DNA of 64,000 nucleotides from positions 16,281,820 through 16,345,819 of the forward strand of contig NC_044582.1 of assembly GCF_901933205.1 (NCBI RefSeq), given 5' to 3'. Source of the stretch: Camarhynchus parvulus (Eukaryota; Chordata; Aves; Passeriformes; Thraupidae). Below are positions 1-11,060 of this stretch, one piece after another (the stretch's first letter is position 1; each line of letters starts with the position of its first letter). Position numbers and translations under genes: made by a program. Below the pieces are notes generated by a model. It saw only the letters and a program-made list of their open reading frames with translations. It ran no database searches and had not been told where the DNA came from.

Positions 1-3000
1 TTTTAATTATTATTTTTGAGCAGAGTATTTACATGTCTGACTCTAAATAGGCTTTGGCATTTCTGCAAGGGGACCAAATGCACGACCTCGCAGTCTTGAA
101 GAGTGATGGGATCAGTCCAGCTGCCCTCGCCTTTCCTCTGGAGAGGCCTCTAGCAAGGCAGGCAGACCCCTGGGAATGGGCTCAGGAGGGACAGGCCCTT
201 ACAAATACAGTGTATTTTCTCCAAGGAACCAGGAAGGAAGAAAATAGCTATGGCAGAAAGGCCGAGGAACAAAAGAAGTGCCTGGGCAAGACCTGGCGAG
301 GGGAAGCGAGGGTGAGCCCAGCCTGCAGAAGAGTTTACATTCCCTTTGAAGAGAAATATTCAGTCTGTCAGGTAAAACAGAGAATCTAACCCGTGGGAGG
401 ACATAAGATGCTACCTTGAAGAATCTGACTATTACAGGATTAGCAGCTAGGATCCCTCCCTCTGAGGACACCGAATGCCAAAACCTGGCCTGAGGGTTTT
501 AGGTGGTGAGGTTTGTCCAGGCGTGTCGGCAGGAACACTACAACATACAGAGGAGAAATACTGTCCAAACCTGTATTATCTAAACATAGGTGCCTTTAAA
601 ATACTAAATATTTCTTTTAGAGGATAGGGAAAGAGACAGAAAAATACGAAGCCAAAATACACACATTTCTTTTAGGAGTAAAACGTGCCCCTCAAACACT
701 TCAATTCTACTGCACAATGTATTTATACCATGTTTAAGAAACATTTGTCAAGCATATAAAAACCCCCAGAAGTTCACTGTCACACAGCTTAATTCCCTAT
801 ATTCTGCCTACATGCACATATAGGGCCAGTTTGTTAGGGGGTGGAGGTGTGTAGCAAAGCACAATCTAGCGAGACATGACACCATAACGGTGAACAATAA
901 AAGCAAGCATAGCATATGTGCTGGACATTTGGTGAAAATAACCCAGCCACAGCTCCAACTTCGGTACATTTTCCTGTGTGGAAGTTGGTAATTCAGTTTC
1001 TGCTCTAATTCAGCTCAGCCAACAGTTAAGTTGCTCACAACTCTCCCCTGATAATTATTTGGGAATTCTGAGATTCTAGGAAATGTATCTTTACTTTTCA
1101 GCCCTCTTCTTTTGGAGCCCAAGAAGCTGAAATCTAGGGGTTTTCTTCTTTTCTTCTCTTCATTTTATGATTTTTTCTCCATCTAGCAGCTAGGATTCTC
1201 CCTGGCTATAAGATCTGAAATGGTAGCAATAATTATATTTTCTATTTTATTACTTGTAATTGCCCCTTTGATCAGAATCCTATGCCATTTAACCACATTT
1301 ATATGGTCATCCTGCACATAGGTTCTAAATACAGAACGAATTATTTTCCAAGGGAAAACTACAGGAGCTGGGTTTCCCTTTACTGCACACACATGGAATC
1401 CCATACATTTGGCACCAATTTAGGTTATTATCATTTCATTCTTCCTTTTTATATTTGTTTCACTGTAAAAGCAATATAAAGCTCCCTCTTCACCGGGAGC
1501 TGCTCATTCCTTAGTACTGCCTTCCCTCGTCAAGCCTGTAACAGACCCACCCTGATTCAACCTCCTTTGCCAAAGGAGATACCAACAAACACGTGAAATA
1601 TCCCACAGCTGGAAAGGCTGCACTGCGGGTCTCAAAGCTTTGCTGATCACACACTGCAAGCCTTACCCCAGTGTGAAGCCTAGGAAACTCTTCATGCACA
1701 GCTCTGTTGTCTGTCCCCAAGTCCAGGATTTTGCAGAGACAGGCGAGTTTCCCCAGCTGGCAGACTGCCTCCAGGTCAGGCTCTCTCACACAGACTGGCT
1801 GCCCCATCTCCAACAGCTCTGGCCATGTCACCAAGCTGCTGGAGCTCTCCTTGCTCATGGCTGCCCCTTGCACACTGTTACCCTGAAGCAGGGAAGCACA
1901 AGGCCAGAAGATACTGCTCTCCCCCCCTGCAAAACAGAGGACCAATGCCTGGGGCTATATGGCTGGTAATAGTGGTAAAACCCTAACAGACTGCAGAGAA
2001 CTCAAACAGAGCTGCTTTTGATTTAGGCCACGCACCTGAAAGCAGAATTTTTTCATTCATCTTCCTCAAAGTGATGGTCACAGGAAACTACCTAAATAGC
2101 CCAGTTCAAGAATTAGCAGCTATCTGGAAAAAAGAACATGGTCTTTTGAAAGACTATCCTTACAGTAAGTGTTTCATTTGCAGGAAAAGCCAATGTGAAG
2201 TCTAATTCAAGCCAGGCAGAAGCAGGCACATGCACAGGGAAGAGCTGGTGACACATCAGGGGGTTCCTACCTACACTGCTGTTCCCTATAGCTCTAACAG
2301 CTCTGCTTGAGAACCTTCACTGTCCTGCTTGAAGCATGTTTGCTCTATGTGTTTCTATCACATTGCTTTGTCCATTCAGCCATCTTACAGAGACATTCAC
2401 ATCCTCCAGCCACAGGAAAAAAATGCTGCTGGAAGAGGGAGCATGCAGCCAGAAGAACTAAAGACTCACAGATTAAAGAAACCCCAACAGCTTCCTGACT
2501 TTCACTACTAGACTTTTATGTACACTCAGGACCAGCAGCAACAGGCAGATTGACCTGGACTTCCAAAACATTCCTCTTTTCAGGATGCTCTCCAGGTGAG
2601 CCAGCTGCCTGCTGTTGGGAACAGCTGTAGGAGGCTCCCTCATATGCTGGAAAAGCAAAGCATCTGTAGGTGCTTCCCAAGCTACTCATCACAGATACCT
2701 ATGCAACCATCTACAGCCATGATAAGATGTGTTTACAAATAAGAACAAACTGACAAGTGTGGGAACAGGAAATCTTCACACTTTGAAACTTGGAAGTCAA
2801 CTTGGTTCAGTCAAACATGGAAAAGGCAGCAGCTCTGGCACTTGGGGTAATTTCAGTGATAGACAACTGTTCTCCTTAGCTACTGGTAAATACAATCACA
2901 AATTCCTAGAGCTTTTTCTCCAGATACTAATAGCAGACTTGATGCTGAAAAACACTACAGAGATAGAGATCAGAGGTCTATTTCTGTTTTTATGTCTTGA

Positions 3001-5900
3001 CGCCCATGACTTTGATGGGGTAAGTAAATTAACATATGATAAATTACTCTTTAATCTGTTGTAGTTATAGTTTTAGAGACAGGTTCAGTGGCTTTGCTTT
3101 CAACCACAAATATTTCTGTAAAGAAACACTTGTTTTGCTGGAAAAGGGTAAGAACAAAGCAGTTTGTAAACAAAGCTGTAAAAAGAGAAATCCATCTCCC
3201 ACAAAGCTCAAAACTCCTCGAAATAACTTTCTGCAGAGAGCTACCATTACCCAGGGTGAAAAACTTCTTTAAACCCAGCAATCCTGAATTACACAGAAAT
3301 GCTCAAACAGGGCTGCACAGTACATCATCAGAACTGGTATAGCTTTTAATTTCCCACCTGATTGGGTTGAAAAGGTTCATATGTGGGAAAGTGTGGCAGG
3401 AGAAACTTACTGAAAATTGCAATCCAGGATCAGATTAAAGAGGGACGATGATAAAGGTAAAATCTTCATAAATGAATTTCTTTATCCAGAATAAACTCAA
3501 AAGGTCCTGTGAGGGGAGGAAGGATATGTGTTTCATTAGGACAAAGAGAGTAGGAAAAACTACGCCTGAAATCTCTTTTGTGAAGAAGACAGCTCTTACA
3601 CATGATTTCTTTAAGGGCAAGGTATTGAAATCATTTTGGAAGAAATATTTTTATCCCCAAGAAGATTAACACTGAAGTTTTGCACAGCACACTGCAGCAC
3701 TGTTGCATCCATAAAACACTAACAAGCACCAGAAGAGAGCCTCTTAGCCCAACTCTCAGTCCATCCTACTGGTATTGTCTGCCTGGGACAGAAATCCCTC
3801 CATGACACGAGAGAGAGATGCTCAGCATACTGATTCCTGCAGAATCTGAAGACATGACACATCCTTTGCAGCCAATGACGTCCTAAAGCAACACATACAT
3901 TAACTTCAGAGGGAAAATAAAGGGTTGAGCCATAAAGGTACCACTAAAATAGACAAAATCACTAACTCTCTTCCATGAGCTTTAGGGACCAAATTTTTCC
4001 AGCATTATTCTAGATAATTTCTGACATTATGGAGTTTATGGGGAGAGTCTGCATCACCCGGTGCTGTGAGAAACCCTTTCTCTACCTGTGCCCTGGATGG
4101 AGTCAGCTTGTACCCAGTTTTGTCAGCAACCTGAGTAGCTCTGGGCTGTGAGCACAAAGGGAACAGCTGCTGGGTATTGTCTCCCGGCTGTGCTCGTGTA
4201 TGAAACCCATGTCTACAACAACAGCCCCAGAAAAGGCACTGGGGATGAGGCCTTTCCTTTTCAGGACACATTTTGCTCCAGAAGCAGACCCCAAGATTTG
4301 ACACTGCACACTGATGTAGTCCACCCTGTAGATGTAGCTGGCAGATGTCACCTTCCTAGCTTTGGTGGTATGGGTGAAAAGCAAAGGCTCTGCAAAAGCC
4401 AAGAGCCACACCATGCTCCATGTTTGTACACATCTCCTTGGAAGGTTTTCTTCACACCAGCCATGTGTGGATGTGTACAAGGAGAACTGAAAACCTGCAT
4501 GTCAGGGCACTTGGTGGCTGGAGCAGTGGGCTTGTTGGGAATGATTCTTGGGGTTTTGAACCAGAAACAGGGGGTTCAACAGGGAAGTCAGATCGCCATC
4601 AGGCAGCACTTCACCATAGCACACCCCCAGCCAGCGCTCATGCATGGCCAGGCTGCCATGGAAGGGCTGCTGGAAAACAGGATGGCATGTGAGAAATGCA
4701 GAACTGAAACCAAGAGTAGGTGACAGCCATAAAAACTGAAATCTCATTAAGCGCTGGCCAGGCAGTGAGCGTGGACCCTCCCATCCGTTTGCTGTGTACC
4801 CTGAAGGGGTGGAGGCCAGGGTGACATGCATGCCTTGGAAATCAGCAGCTTTTATTACACTGTTCACCCAGGAAGTTATTAACTTGCATGTTTGTGGGCA
4901 ACTGCACAAGCTATTTTTGGTCATGAGACCCTGTGTAAGGAAAGGATTGCGAGGTTTTAATAATGATCTTCAGTTAACTTGGTTACCCACACAACAATGG
5001 CTTTCTGAGAGGCCAACTGCTGCAAAAAACTTGAGATGGGCTTTACTTCCAGAGGTATTAAACTATGAAAATATCTAACCATAATAGTAAGAAGCTATAA
5101 AAAGAGCCCTGTTTATTTCACATGATTTCTTTGTACGCCACAATGTTATGAGAATACTTCAGCTCAATGACAACATGGTAAATTGGAAAAGATTAACTAT
5201 TGAAGTCAGCACTTACGCACTTCATGTTTGTTTGGTGTTGGTGATTTTTATTCTTTCAAAACCCAAGTTTTCACTAATATCAGCGGGCGCAACATTTTTT
5301 TAAATTTGAATCTGCAATTAACCTGATATTAAGGTCAACTCATGTAAGGGCCATGAAAGGAGAAACTGACAAATGAATAGAAAGAAAAAAAAACAAATGC
5401 AGATTTCAATTCTGCACTGCTGTAGGTCACACAGGTAGATCTGGAGCCCACATACCCAATATGAGAAATAATCCGGTATCTCACATCTCTATTATATTGC
5501 AAATTGTATCCAATAACTTTTCTGCAACAGTGGAGCATCACAGAATACCCTACAGAGAAGGTCAAATGTTGTACTATAGAGCTCTGATAGTGTCTTAGTT
5601 CATTCCTGAGAAATACCATCGGGCCTTACTGAAACCCTTTCACTGTTAGGGTACACCAAGAGAAAAGGGAAAAAAATAAAGATTGCATTTGTTTCTGGGA
5701 GGACCCGCACGGCTCCACGGAGAGGACACTTCCACCCTTGTTAATCCCAGCTTCTTAAAGCAACACTCAGTAAGATAATGAATCCTTTAAATGTTACATC
5801 TTGTGTCTTGCATTATTGTGGTGCGGCAACTCTCCACATCAAACAGTCATCAGCACTATTACAAAGTGGGCTTATAAGAGACTGGCTGAAAAGGCGCTGT
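1..5900. other. Unique non-coding stretch, no gene recognised
   Basis: I see no exon with paired splice sites, no repeat family and no RNA gene here. Base composition is mildly AT-rich, with a GC-richer patch at about 3990-4830. That patch carries overlapping open frames on both strands (up to 191 codons on plus at 4148-4723). They lack recognisable domains and overlap each other in several frames, so they look like chance frames. Splice-donor-like GTAAGT strings occur on plus at about 2164 and 3020 without a convincing partner acceptor. Confidence 0.6.
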
Positions 5901-5929
5901 GTGAAAAGAAGTGGAAAATTAAAGCTGAA

Positions 5930-6180
5930 GCAGTCGAAGAAAGGGCTTAATTTACTGGCATGTACAGTATGCAAATGAGATTACTCTCAGCTTAACTGCA
6001 TCATTTATGTCCATAATAACGGCATCATCATTACAGGGCTCAAATTAAATTACACCATAATTAGCATATCAAAGTGATTGGTTAAAGTTTAAAACAAATA
6101 CCCAATTTTGTTAATGAACAGCTGTAATTGTCATGTACACTTCAATGAAAACTCCCTAAACAAATATATGTTTTAGAACA
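5930..6180. promoter_or_regulatory. Candidate conserved non-coding element (block 1)
   Basis: This block of about 250 bp is dense in AT-rich transcription-factor core motifs. It has a POU octamer ATGCAAAT at 5969-5976, several TAAT/ATTA cores, and 'gattggttaaag', which resembles a CCAAT/NF-Y core next to a GATA-like or HNF-like site. It contains no long open frame and no repeat. The clustering of homeodomain-type cores in otherwise irregular sequence is typical of vertebrate developmental enhancers. I judged this from texture alone, so deep conservation is inferred and not shown. Ordinary AT-rich DNA could look similar. Confidence 0.3.
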
Positions 6181-7000
6181 GAGAAAGATTTTGAAGCAGA
6201 CAGGTCTGTGGCGGAGGTAAATTGCCTAAAAAAGAATGACACAGACTATTCTATTAATGTTAATATATGCTCATCGTTTTCAGGTAATAAAACATTCTAT
6301 CAAAACAAGCCTTCGCTTCGTATTTTTTGCCTCTCATCTCCACCACCACACTAGCAAGTGTCAATGGGGAGAGGGGCTGGCCATGCCCAGCCTGCCCCAC
6401 GCACAGGACATGCACAGCCCCCACCTACACACTGCGGGAGGAGGAGGAGGAGGAGGAAGACGATGAGGACGTCTCGCTAACTCTACCCTGTAGACCAGGG
6501 CTGGAGTAAGCTGATGACATGATAACACATCAGGCAGCCTACAATTCAATTTACTCTAATCTAATCACATCTACGCAGCAGTTCCAGAGGTGGAACTGCA
6601 CCAGAGAAGTTTTTGCTGTTCTCGTCTCATTAAAATAAATAGGGAGGTGGGACCGGAGGGTTTGTCACTGTCAGCCTGGCAGCCAGCAACACATTTCCAA
6701 AGATCCATCACTGCAAATGTACACAGCAAACACACAGTTAAAACACTCCTCAGGCAGAACGAGCTTTAACAGGGGAGCAGGTCTGCTCTGTCATATTTTA
6801 ACAGTGCAGGTGAGCTCTACTATGCTTGGAGACCAGGCCAAAGGAGCCCGGTGTCACTTCACACACGGGGTAAAATAATCCCTCTACATCCCCAAAAATG
6901 TTTGCAGTGGTATATATTTGCTTATGTATTACCTAATATTACAGGAAGCAACACAGGGAAGTATATTTTGTGCTAAAATTGGGAATGCACTTTCAAATAT
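6181..7000. other. Non-coding spacer
   Basis: I recognise no gene here. The only structured piece is the short (GGA)n run listed separately. The surrounding sequence at 6330-6480 is locally GC-rich and yields chance frames on both strands. Confidence 0.55.
6437..6457 (+). repeat. (GGA)7 microsatellite
   Basis: Seven perfect GGA triplets run from 6437 to 6457 and then decay into related purine-rich triplets to about 6469. In one frame this reads as a poly-Glu stretch and in others as poly-Gly or poly-Arg. It is a simple repeat, not a coding signature. Confidence 0.9.
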
Positions 7001-7009
7001 ACTTAACAA

Positions 7010-7320
7010 GGAAATTGAATGTCTTATTAAATCCGTATTATCAAAACACTGTTCAAAAATTTAAAGAAAGTAGCTTTTCATTTTATTCATCGAGGAATCC
7101 ATTAAAGCCTAAGCTCTGAAGTAGTATGTAAATTATGTGCCTTTCAAGGTAGAGCTAGGGCAAATTCACTCCATCAACTAATGATGAACCTCATTATGTG
7201 CAGGGAGTATTCATAATGAGGAAACAAGCCACCCGCCATTCCATGTTCTAACATAAATCCCTGTAAAATGTGAATATCTCCACGTCTAATTAAAGGCTAC
7301 TAATTCCTATCATCCCCTAC
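7010..7320. promoter_or_regulatory. Candidate conserved non-coding element (block 2)
   Basis: An AT-rich block with repeated homeodomain-type cores: 'tcttattaaatcc', 'tctaattaaaggc', 'gctactaattcc', 'taatgatgaacc' and two 'cattatg'/'cataatg' copies at about 7192 and 7213. It has no repeat and no long open frame. It lies about 600 bp from a possible minus-strand exon (7912) and 1.3 kb from a CpG island, so it could act as a promoter-proximal enhancer. Conservation is inferred from texture only. Confidence 0.3.
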
Positions 7321-7911
7321 AAGGCCCAAAAAGCAAAAACTAGAAATGTGTTTAAAAAGACACCCTTTCATTTCACAAAACACATTTATTTGTGTTTACC
7401 ATTAGTGAGTTGCAATGTCTTTTTTTTAAAGAAAAATCAATCCCAGTTTTATAGGATAAAAGTTTGTGGGTACAAATCTGACTTGGTCTCATATTTTAAA
7501 AATAGTTTCTGATTAGCACAGGTCAGGCTGCACAGCTTAAGAGAAAAATAGCTAAAAAGGCAGAGAGAAGAAATCTCCAGAAATATGTAAGAAATAATAT
7601 TTTAGCGGGGGAGGAAAGGAAAAAAAAAAGAAATATAACAGCTTTGCTATCCAGGTTTGCTCTGGAACTGAGACTTCCTAAAAAAAAATAAATCTAGAGA
7701 TCCCATAATAACTGGGGAAAGCAGGCAGCAGAGACAGGAAGAAGGAGAGCCAATTAAGCAACCAAGTACACAACAGGTATTTAAAAGATTTTTTGAATGA
7801 TACTCAGTCTAGGAAGAAGCTGCTTCCCCCCCAAAATCCCATAAGAATTAGGGATTGAAGACAACGCTGCTTAATGCAGGCTGGAAGAAAAGTGCTCTTC
7901 CACAGACTTAC

Positions 7912-8145
7912 CTAGATTTGATATTTATACCTACAAGCGCAGCGTCCGCTCCTACGATCAAAACCACATTTCTTATTAAGTTACATAATACCCATCCTAT
8001 GCATCGCCGTGGATTCATCTGCTCCTGCACTGAATTATGGATTTGCTCTCTGTACTTCCCGGCATAGAAGTGGACAGGTTTGCCGACTCCCCTGAACGGA
8101 AGACGCATCACTGTTTCTTTTTCACTGCTCTGTATTAATATTTTC
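7912..8145 (-). other. Possible internal or second exon, unknown product
   Basis: On the minus strand the sequence ends in a near-ideal 5' splice site: exon ...AATCTAG, then GTAAGT with the GT at 7911-7910. Possible 3' splice sites precede it: CGTAG with exon start 8145, or TACAG with exon start 8129, both with only moderate pyrimidine tracts. A single frame is open from just after a TGA at 8156-8154 through the donor. An ATG at 8108 would give 65 codons and a phase-2 junction. The predicted peptide begins MRLPFRGVGKPVHFYAGKYR and has a hydrophobic stretch at residues 37-61 that could span a membrane. I do not recognise it. CpG dinucleotides are retained in an otherwise AT-rich region. A non-coding RNA exon or a chance frame over a conserved element are equally possible. 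Confidence 0.3.
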
Positions 8146-8649
8146 CTACGTGTTCAAAACAAACCGAGAAGCACAGCAAAACCTGAGAGCATTTCAGTTT
8201 GGAGGAGAAGAAAAGCATCCAATGAAGCTGAGCGACATACAGGCTTAAAAAAGAATAAAAAAAGAAAAATGATGGCATAAAGGGCTGGTTTAAGCAACGT
8301 GGTAACTCCTTGCAGGGCAGGGAAGCACTTGAACAGTCGCAGAAAAGGCTGTGGTACCTTCAGATTATGTCAACCGAAAAGTTGAAATCCTCGTGTAAAA
8401 ATACCCCGCACGTTTCATCCCTAGAAAAGCTTATTTAGAATTCATAGAAATTCATAGCCGCTAAGAGGAATATGTGCACATAAAATCACAAACGCAAAAA
8501 CAAAAAAAAAAAAAGGAGAAAAAACAATATTTAAAAGAATAAAATAGAGCACACAGATTAAAGTATTTCAGCAACGCAAATTTTCTAGAAATAGCTGGGC
8601 ATTTTACAGGGGGAGGGAAGGGGGGGGGGGGAATCCGGCTTCTTTAAGT
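8146..8649. other. A-rich spacer, possible intron
   Basis: No gene seen. This would be most of a 736-bp intron (8146-8881) if the exons ending at 8882 and starting at 8145 on the minus strand belong to one transcript. It contains A-rich runs at about 8500-8530 and a homopolymer G run at 8620-8631. Confidence 0.4.
8620..8631 (+). repeat. Poly-G run (12 G)
   Basis: Twelve uninterrupted G residues, preceded by 'gggggagggaa'. Together with the neighbouring G-runs this could fold as a G-quadruplex. Such runs are also prone to sequencing error. Confidence 0.85.
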
Positions 8650-8735
8650 TGCATAAAAATAAAACTACGCCGCGCCGCGCTGCTCCCCTGCCCGCCCCGC
8701 GCTGTGCCGGTGGGGTGGCGGTGCCGGGCTTCTTC

Positions 8736-8779
8736 TTTTTTTTTTTTTTTTTTTTTTTTTTCCGCCTGTATTTTTTTTT
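8736..8779 (+). repeat. Poly-T tract (T26, then T9)
   Basis: Twenty-six T residues at 8736-8761 and nine more at 8771-8779, separated by 'ccgcctgta'. With the following C/T-rich stretch and TTTTAG at 8796-8801, the plus strand shows a textbook polypyrimidine tract plus 3' splice site. The exon it would define, starting at 8802, is not otherwise supported. Confidence 0.85.
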
Positions 8780-8881
8780 CCCCTCTCCCTTCTCCTTTTA
8801 GGTCAACCAGTCATGCACTGGGAAGACAACCCTCCAAAAATAACTTGTCCCTCCCCCGGAGCGCGGAGTTGAACAACCTAC

Positions 8882-9100
8882 CTTTGTTCTGGCGCTGCAG
8901 ATAAGAAGCGGCTCCGCGGCAGGAGCCGCGGCCGCGGCGCGGGGCGGCCCGGGGGCTCGGCCGGCGGCACCACCTGGCAGCGCTGCGCGGCCGCGGAGCG
9001 CTCCCGCCGCGCCCCGTCCGGCCCCGGCCGCGGGGGGATCCGCGGGAGCCGCCCCCCAGCCCCGCCGGGCACCGCGCAGGTTACACACGGCGGGGGCCGG
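8882..9100 (-). other. Possible first exon in CpG island 1 (5' end not defined)
   Basis: On the minus strand GC-rich sequence ends in ...AACAAAG followed by GTAGGT (GT at 8881-8880), a good 5' splice site. The transcription start cannot be placed. I use about 9100 only as the approximate upper edge of the densest CpG region. None of the three frames has an ATG before the donor, so if this is an exon it is probably 5' untranslated or non-coding. Two of its frames would stay open into the candidate exon that ends at 7912, depending on which acceptor is used. Confidence 0.35.
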
Positions 9101-9260
9101 GTGCCGGGAAAGGAAGAGTTCGGCAGGATTTATTTGACACTTATTTTCCGGGCAGCCCTTTTGTGGAGTTGCGCCGTTTGTTTCTTATTGTCTGAGCAGC
9201 AGTTGGAAGCGTCTCCCCGAGGGGGCCCCTCAGCCCGGCTCGGCCGCTTTGACAGGGAGG

Positions 9261-9725
9261 TAACCATATTAGGATGTGTATGGCAAAGTAAACAATAACA
9301 GAGTTGCAATGAAATGGAATTTTTTTTTCTTCCCCCCCTCTAATGGTGCTGGTGTCAGTCCTGTTTTTAGCCTTTTCCCACCAGTTTTGTTTTCTGGCTT
9401 AAACAGCCCATCTCTTAAAAATTAAAAAAATATATATTAAAAAAAATATTAAAAGAATGGAGAGGCAAAGGGGGGGTGAAGGGGAGAGGCAAGTGATACC
9501 ACCTTCCCAATTGCTCACCGTGAGGCTGCTGGAAATGCTCTGGGTCGCAGTAGGGAAAGGGGGGGAGCACTTTTAATATCCAAATAAAGACATGTCAGTT
9601 TCATAACTGAGGAAAGAAATACCATAATGCTTGCATGCATTGCCCAGACCCACAGCAGGAAAAGGGGGTTAATGGGGACGGGAAGGATGCACATTAAAAT
9701 TGCAATTTTGAAAGCAGGGGTCAAG
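9261..9725. other. Non-coding stretch with AT-rich tract
   Basis: No gene seen. An A/T low-complexity tract lies at 9421-9454. G-runs occur at about 9470-9480 and 9558-9566. Confidence 0.5.
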
Positions 9726-9730
9726 CAGAG

Positions 9731-9982
9731 TATAAAAGTCCAGTTGTGTTTTGCACAATCGCAGCGAACTGGTGGGATGAGCTAAGTTGTGCAAAGCCTT
9801 GCAAGTCTGCTGGCTTTAAAGCTTTGAAATCACTGTTTTTACAGGATAAAGCACTTTAAGCAAATTGTAAAATGCAGGTGTCAAGTTAGTCAGTTTAATC
9901 AGAAACAGAGCTCAGAGCAGCCGCCATGCAAAGGGTCCCCTACCAGCAGTCGAGAGAAAAAGTTCTGCAGCAAGAAAACACT
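9731..9982 (+). promoter_or_regulatory. TATA-like box with short open frame and splice donor
   Basis: TATAAAAG at 9731-9738 is a full TATA-box match. An ATG at 9926 sits in a favourable context (gccgccATGc). It opens 19 codons, MQRVPYQQSREKVLQQENT, that end exactly at a consensus donor (ACT, then GTAAGT at 9983-9988, phase 0). A start about 25-30 bases below the TATA box would give a 5' leader of roughly 165 bases. This arrangement matches an alternative first coding exon. I do not recognise the peptide, and each element is short enough to occur by chance. Confidence 0.3.
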
Positions 9983-9988
9983 GTAAGT

Positions 9989-10579
9989 CAAACAATATTA
10001 TTTTAATGCCTGAATTCCACATCCTAAGCAAATCACCAAGAACAACAAGTGTAGCATCTCCTCGCACTAAGGGATGAGGCAGCCACTGGCGAGCGCTGCC
10101 TGCCGAGGCTCAGCACTACAGCCAGCCTTGGAGGGGATCACAGCTAGAAGATGAAACAAGTTTACACGTCTGGGTGACTGAGGATGGGGGCAGCGCTCTG
10201 GTACAACAGTCCAACACGAGCTGTTGAGCTGTTCACACCGCCAGCCAGCATCCTCCATCGAGCAACAGCCGGCAACGTGGAGCGTGCCTCTGGGAAGGGC
10301 TGACAGGAGAGTGTGGATGCTCTGCCCGTACCAGGCACCGCCGTGATAAGACACAGCACGAGGAAGGGTTGAAGGTAGATAGGCAAACAAAGTTGCTATG
10401 AGATCACGCACTTAATTTAGAACAAAGGCAACGTTTCTCAGACAAATAGGATGCACACTTACCCTGCCAAGTTCGCTTGTATTCGGCTAATCCGCAGCAA
10501 TCAGAACATCAGTGTTGACATCTAATGGTACCTACAAGCATCTCTCTGCCTTTCCACATGGCGTAACCCTGCTCTGTTA
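9989..10579. other. Non-coding stretch
   Basis: No gene seen. The moderately GC-rich part at about 10070-10340 gives overlapping chance frames on minus (up to 114 codons). A consensus-like minus-strand donor (CAGG, then GTAAGT) ends at 10463, without a convincing partner acceptor. Confidence 0.5.
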
Positions 10580-11060
10580 ACACGCTTTAAATTTTTCAAC
10601 CATCTTGTTTAACCTAAACATCTATGAAACTACACAGTGCGTTACTCATCCGTGCTGTGTGTGCAACCCCCCCAACAAAAATAAAAAGTTAACACGCTGA
10701 TACCAAAATCAATAAATCACACGACCAAGTAGCAGTTCAAAAGTTCAAAGACATGATGGCCAGTTCACTACGTCGCAGCACTCAACCAATAATAACTTGA
10801 CTCCATCACTCCTCATAGTATAGACAATTTCATGGCATCATTTTCATTAGCCTGTCTCACTGAAAATTGCTAGCTATTTATGTATACGCTAAAATAAATT
10901 AGCCATTTCATCGAGCACCGTGATTCTTATAAAATACATTAACACAATACTCAATTTTCCAGTTGGAGTAAATAAATAAATCAATAAATTCAATACAGAG
11001 TAATTTTTATTTTTTTCTATTGTGGAGCTTCAGCTCTCAGCATAAGTGTTTTTATTGGGT
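10580..11060. promoter_or_regulatory. Candidate conserved non-coding element (block 3)
   Basis: An AT-rich block with 'aataataacttgac', 'gctagctatttatg', 'aaataaattagcc' and a run of AATAAA/TCAATAAA-like strings at about 10965-10995. These are mixed with non-repetitive, CpG-containing words such as 'tcatcgagcaccgtg' and 'ctacgtcgcagc'. Retained CpGs in AT-rich DNA suggest selection or germline hypomethylation. There is no open frame of note. Conservation is inferred from texture only. Confidence 0.3.

Larger units (their letters stand above)
8650..9260. promoter_or_regulatory. CpG island 1, putative promoter
   Basis: CpG dinucleotides and GC content rise sharply here, densest at about 8885-9110 where 'gcggccgcg'-type strings recur. 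The flanks are AT-rich and CpG-poor on both sides. Unmethylated CpG islands of this kind normally mark vertebrate promoters. A minus-strand donor at 8882/8881 lies at the island's lower edge. A weaker plus-strand donor, GGGAG then GTAACC, lies at 9259/9260. A divergent promoter is therefore plausible. No TATA box is evident inside the island, as is usual for this promoter class. No frame in the island starts with an ATG leading to a recognisable protein. Confidence 0.65.

Noticed and set aside
4148..4723. Plus frame of 191 codons, and a minus frame of 140 codons at 4502-4924
   Set aside because: The two overlap on opposite strands in a locally GC-rich patch, and neither resembles a known protein.
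8802..9259. Plus-strand exon defined by the strong polypyrimidine tract (AG at 8801) and the donor at 9259
   Set aside because: The tract is largely a homopolymer T run, the donor is weak, and the exon would coincide with a CpG-island promoter, where a first exon and not an internal exon is expected.
10457..10463. Consensus minus-strand splice donor (CAGG then GTAAGT)
   Set aside because: No convincing upstream acceptor or open frame. Isolated donors of this quality are expected by chance in 64 kb.
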